Origin: CAZOIA01 sp964579675
Lineage (GTDB): Bacteria; Planctomycetota; Phycisphaerae; UBA1845; PWPN01
NCBI GenBank assembly: GCA_964579675.1
Contig: CAZOIA010000130.1
Span: 1-15,921 of the forward strand
Reading direction: 5' to 3'
Length of the DNA: 15,921 nucleotides
The notes under the pieces: generated by a model
Database searches by the model: none
Told to the model about the DNA's origin: nothing
Seen by the model: the letters and a program-made list of their open reading frames with translations, nothing else
Program-made: the position numbers and the translations under genes
Shown: positions 13,282 through 15,921 of the stretch, piece by piece
Numbering within the stretch: position 1 is the first letter of the stretch
How the letters are laid out: each line of letters begins with the position of its first letter

Positions 13282-14247
13282 ATGAACTGGCTGCTGGATG
13301 CGGTTAACTGGATTCTGCTCACCCTGGGCGATGCCGCCCAGTGGGCATGGAACGACGGTCTCGGCTATCTCGGCTCTTTCTTCGCTCTCATCGGCAGGGC
13401 GATCAACCCCGTCTTTGCTCCCCTGTTCGGGTACATCAACGTCGTGATCAACGCGGTCGCGGGCGTCGTCCTGGCCCCGATAGGGGCGATGCCGGGGTGG
13501 CTCTCGAACACGATCATCTCGGCCGTCACGGGCGTACTGCTGCTGATCATCTTCAAATACACGTCCAACCAGCGGGCGATCGGGCGGGTCAAGGACGACA
13601 TCAAGGCCAACATGCTGGCCCTAAAGCTTTTCAAGGACGAACTGTCGGTCACGTTCCGGTCTCAGGGGCGGGTGTTCCTGGGCGCGCTGAAGCTGCTGCG
13701 CTACGCCCTCTGGCCGCTGCTGGTGATGATCGTGCCGGTGTCGTTGGAACTCGCCCAGATGGGGTTGTGGTATCAGTGGCGGCCGCTCCAGCCCGGGGAA
13801 CAATCGCTCATCACCATGAGGCTCACCGGCGATCCCAAGGTCGCCATGCCGCCGGTGAGAATCGTCTCGCTCCCCGGGGCCGAGGTGACGATCGGGCCCG
13901 TCCGCATTCGCAGTAAGCGAGAAGCCTGCTGGGAGATCCGGGCCCGCGAGAACGGACGCCACCGTATCGTCTTCGAGGTGGACTCAAAGCGCATCGAGAA
14001 GGAACTCGTGGTGGGCAACGGTCTGACGCGGGTCAGTGCCGTCCGTCCGGCCCGGGATTGGACGGCCATTCTCCTGCACCCACTCGAGAAGCCGTTCGCC
14101 CGCGATTCGCTCGTGCAGTCGATCAGCATCGACTACCCCTCACGAGATTCGTGGACCAGCGGGACCGACTGGTGGCTGGCGTACTTTTTCGTCGCCTCAC
14201 TCGTGTTCGCGTTGATCTTCAAGCCCCTGATCAGGGTAAAGATCTGA
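13282..14247 (+). CDS. Multi-pass membrane protein with an extracytoplasmic beta-rich domain, function unknown
   Basis: 321 residues; I cannot assign a family with confidence. Hydrophobic segments are visible at about 28-72 (one or two helices), 73-92 (LSNTIISAVTGVLLLIIFKY), 133-158 (LLRYALWPLLVMIVPVSLEL) and 293-316 (WWLAYFFVASLVFALIFKPL). Between the second and third lies a polar, helical segment (NQRAIGRVKDDIKANMLALK), and between the last two a soluble domain of about 130 residues rich in beta-type sequence (VRIVSLPGAEVTIGPVRIR). A membrane helix, a charged helical cytoplasmic segment, then more membrane helices recalls Oxa1/YidC/DUF106 proteins, but key motifs are not obvious. Its position after the AlkP pair suggests a partner or transporter for them. 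A GAGG about 12 bases upstream is a weak ribosome-binding site. Confidence 0.75.
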   Translation: MNWLLDAVNWILLTLGDAAQWAWNDGLGYLGSFFALIGRAINPVFAPLFGYINVVINAVAGVVLAPIGAMPGWLSNTIISAVTGVLLLIIFKYTSNQRAIGRVKDDIKANMLALKLFKDELSVTFRSQGRVFLGALKLLRYALWPLLVMIVPVSLELAQMGLWYQWRPLQPGEQSLITMRLTGDPKVAMPPVRIVSLPGAEVTIGPVRIRSKREACWEIRARENGRHRIVFEVDSKRIEKELVVGNGLTRVSAVRPARDWTAILLHPLEKPFARDSLVQSISIDYPSRDSWTSGTDWWLAYFFVASLVFALIFKPLIRVKI

Positions 14248-14336
14248 CCGCCGGCAACGATCACGTTGGACCGTCGCGAGGGACCGATGGGTTTGGCGGT
14301 GGCCGGGGTCGTGTCGGCGGCGCCTGGAAACCTGCC

Positions 14337-14349
14337 GGGGCTCTGCCCC
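14337..14349 (+). terminator. Possible terminator hairpin between convergent genes
   Basis: GGGGC-TCT-GCCCC is a perfect five-pair stem, followed on the plus strand by the pyrimidine-rich run TCGCTTCCTGTTCCTG. A second small hairpin, GCCG-CTTT-CGGC, lies at 14365-14376. Both sit between convergent stop codons, the expected place. No proper T-tract is present. Confidence 0.35.
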
Positions 14350-14379
14350 TCGCTTCCTGTTCCTGCCGCTTTCGGCCTT

Positions 14380-15751
14380 TCACGGCGGGCAGTCGAGGTC
14401 AGCCGGCACCCCGGGGCCGCTCAGGCACCCCTGGAACAGGCCGAAGTCCTCCTGATCGACGTCGTCGTCGTGGTCCAGGTCGGCATTCGTGCAGCCGGCG
14501 GCCGGCGGCCCGATGCCCGGGCCGGTCGCGCATGACTGGAAATGGCCGTAGTCGTCCAGGTCCACGTCGCCGTCGGCGTCGAAGTCCGCCGCCGCCCCCA
14601 GCCTCACGAGATAAAAGTCCCGGTTCCCGGCTCCGTAAGACTCGGTAATGCCCGCGAGGATGATGCCGCCGGTGGAAATCAATCCTATCGAGTAGGCCCA
14701 GTCGTCGTTCGGCCCGCCGACATATTTCGACCAGACCTCGTTGCCTGACCCGTCAACCTTGAGCACGTACATGTCCCGTCCGCCCGACCCGAACGACTCG
14801 GTAGACCCCGCGGCGATGAAGCANNNNNNNNNNCGTCTCCCGAATGGCCCACAGGAAGTCTTCGTTCGACCCGCCGAAGGTCCTGGACCAGATCTCATTG
14901 CCTGACTCATCCGTCCGGATCAGGTAGGCGCTCCTCGAACCGGGGCCAAACGACCACGTTCGACCCGAGATGATGAAGCCCCCGTCTGACGTCTCTCGAA
15001 CGTCATAACCCCAGTCCTTATCCGATCCGCCATAGGTCCTGTGCCACAGCTCGTCGCCGTCGCCATCGGTTCGGACCAGATACACATCCGTGCCGTCACC
15101 TCCGAAGGAAGCGCTGTATCCCACCACGATTAGGCCACCGTCGGCGGTTTTCGCTAGGCCGTCGAACCGATCGCGACTGGTCCCGCCGAAACTGTAGCCC
15201 CACAGCTCGCCGCCCGAGGCGTCGGTCTTGAACAGGTATCCGTCCCGTTCGCCTGAGCCCATGAATCCGCTGACGCCCGCGGCCACAAAACCGCCGTCGG
15301 GCGCGATCTGGATGGATCGGCCTTCGTCCACCGCGTTGACGTCGATCTCTTTCCACCAGGATTGATGACCCGAGGCATCAGTCCTGACCAGGAGGAAGTT
15401 GTATTCCTGGGCGGCGACGTCGAACGTCTTCCCCAGGGCAATGAAACCCGAATCAGCCGCCTGCTGGACGGACCGGAACTCGTCGAAGCTGGTGAGACCG
15501 TAGGTTTCGGACCACTCCTCGATGCCGCTCCGGTCGGTCTTGACGAGATAGGCATCATACGCGCCGGCGCCGCTGGACGCGGTGGACCCCGCAATGATGA
15601 AGCCGCCGTTGGCCGTCTCCCGGACGGACCACGCAAGCTCAGCATCCGTCCCGCCGAAGGTCCTCTCCCAGTGGACAACGGGCTGGGCCGCGGCCGTTTC
15701 TGCAAGCACAAGCGCCAAGACCAGCACCGGAATCCAACGCAACCGAGCCAT
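14380..15751 (-). CDS. Secreted seven-unit repeat (propeller-like) protein with C-terminal dockerin-like EF-hands, interrupted by an assembly gap
   Basis: About 456 residues if the gap is nine bases. Start ATG 15751-15749 follows GGAG and gives a clean Sec signal, MARLRWIPVLVLALVLA then ETAAAQ; an in-frame ATG at 15808 only adds a charged lead. Seven repeats of about 52 residues follow, each with a DGGFIIAGST-like strand, a DxYLVRTDxxGxExW strand and an RTFGG turn, suggesting a seven-bladed propeller. The C-terminus has two calcium-loop EF-hands, DADGDVDLDDYGHFQ and DHDDDVDQEDFGLFQ, separated by a Cys-containing linker: a type I dockerin-like pair common in planctomycete secreted proteins. 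Ns at 14824-14833 shift the frame, but repeats resume immediately after. Role probably surface binding or attachment; no catalytic motif seen. Confidence 0.83.
14824..14833. other. Assembly gap (10 N)
   Basis: Ten consecutive Ns inside the repeat protein. The coding frame before and after the gap differs. Repeat alignment predicts nine missing bases (three codons of the xDG type), so the N-run is probably a fixed-size placeholder. Confidence 0.95.
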
Positions 15752-15813
15752 CTTTCCGTCTCCGCGTTGGCACTTTGCGCGGACGGACGAACGAGCGCGC
15801 AGAGCCACATCAG

Positions 15814-15842
15814 ATTCTATGCTCTCCAGGGGCGAATATAAA
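15814..15842 (-). promoter_or_regulatory. Candidate promoter of the dockerin-ended repeat gene
   Basis: On the reverse strand TTTATA (15842-15837) and TAGAAT (15819-15814) are separated by exactly 17 bases, matching consensus at 4/6 and 5/6. The leader to ATG 15751 would be about 56 bases. Nothing else is seen from 15843 to the window end. Confidence 0.4.
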
Positions 15843-15921
15843 GGTCCGAGAAGCCCACCGCGGGGTGCCGTAGTGTACCGCCAATTGGGGAATCTGGAGA
15901 TTTGATGGCAAAAAGATAGGC

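Noticed and set aside
14058..14648. Plus-strand frame overlapping the ends of the membrane-protein and repeat-protein genes
   Set aside because: It is Arg/Pro/Gly-rich and lies across two convergent, well-supported genes in other frames.
15905..15921. ATG near the right end preceded by GGAG as the start of a new gene
   Set aside because: The frame reads only four codons (MAKR) before a TAG stop.

Overview
The window looks like a metagenome-derived contig from a GC-rich planctomycete-like bacterium. Four things point there: a duplicated 3-keto-disaccharide hydrolase (DUF1080) lipoprotein, paired FG-GAP/ASPIC-UnbV (CRTAC1-type) lipoproteins, an exported seven-unit repeat protein ending in a dockerin-like EF-hand pair, and predicted lipoprotein, Tat and Sec export signals on many genes. 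The phylum is inferred from gene content only. A run of exactly ten Ns at 14824-14833 is an assembly gap.

Layout. 1-116 (minus) is the N-terminus of a cobalamin-dependent methionine synthase, divergent from everything that follows; its leader holds two perfect inverted repeats. 280-1668 encodes a lipoprotein with two DUF1080 domains and a zinc-ribbon-like insertion. 1669-1915 is a repeat-rich spacer: a purine-rich GTGAGAAGTG array, then three copies of a 33-bp element. 1916-2734 is a TIM-barrel sugar isomerase/epimerase-like enzyme. 2887-8378 is a tight three-gene unit: CRTAC1-like lipoprotein, membrane-anchored TPR protein, second CRTAC1-like lipoprotein. 8555-14247 holds two AlkP-superfamily phosphohydrolases (one membrane-anchored, one Tat-exported), a 61-residue ribbon-helix-helix-like protein and a multi-pass membrane protein. 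14380-15751 (minus) is the dockerin-ended repeat protein, convergent with the preceding cluster.

How the genes may work together. The hydrolase and isomerase fit an envelope/cytoplasm route for 3-keto sugars, although the oxidoreductase that would make the keto sugar is not in the window. The CRTAC1-TPR-CRTAC1 unit looks like a cell-surface assembly; its two propeller genes share a 231-bp stretch of perfect nucleotide identity inside otherwise diverged sequence, which suggests recent gene conversion. The AlkP cluster looks like an envelope phosphoester-processing locus.

The most unusual feature is the 33-bp element. It occurs in five good copies and one degenerate copy at two loci 9 kb apart. 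It folds as a hairpin, and each good copy is also an exact ten-codon reading frame from ATG to TAA/TAG. One copy supplies the stop codon of the upstream phosphohydrolase gene, which then seems to have been copied into a 49-bp tandem array. The degenerate copy has lost its stop, reads in frame into the isomerase gene and carries that gene's Shine-Dalgarno.
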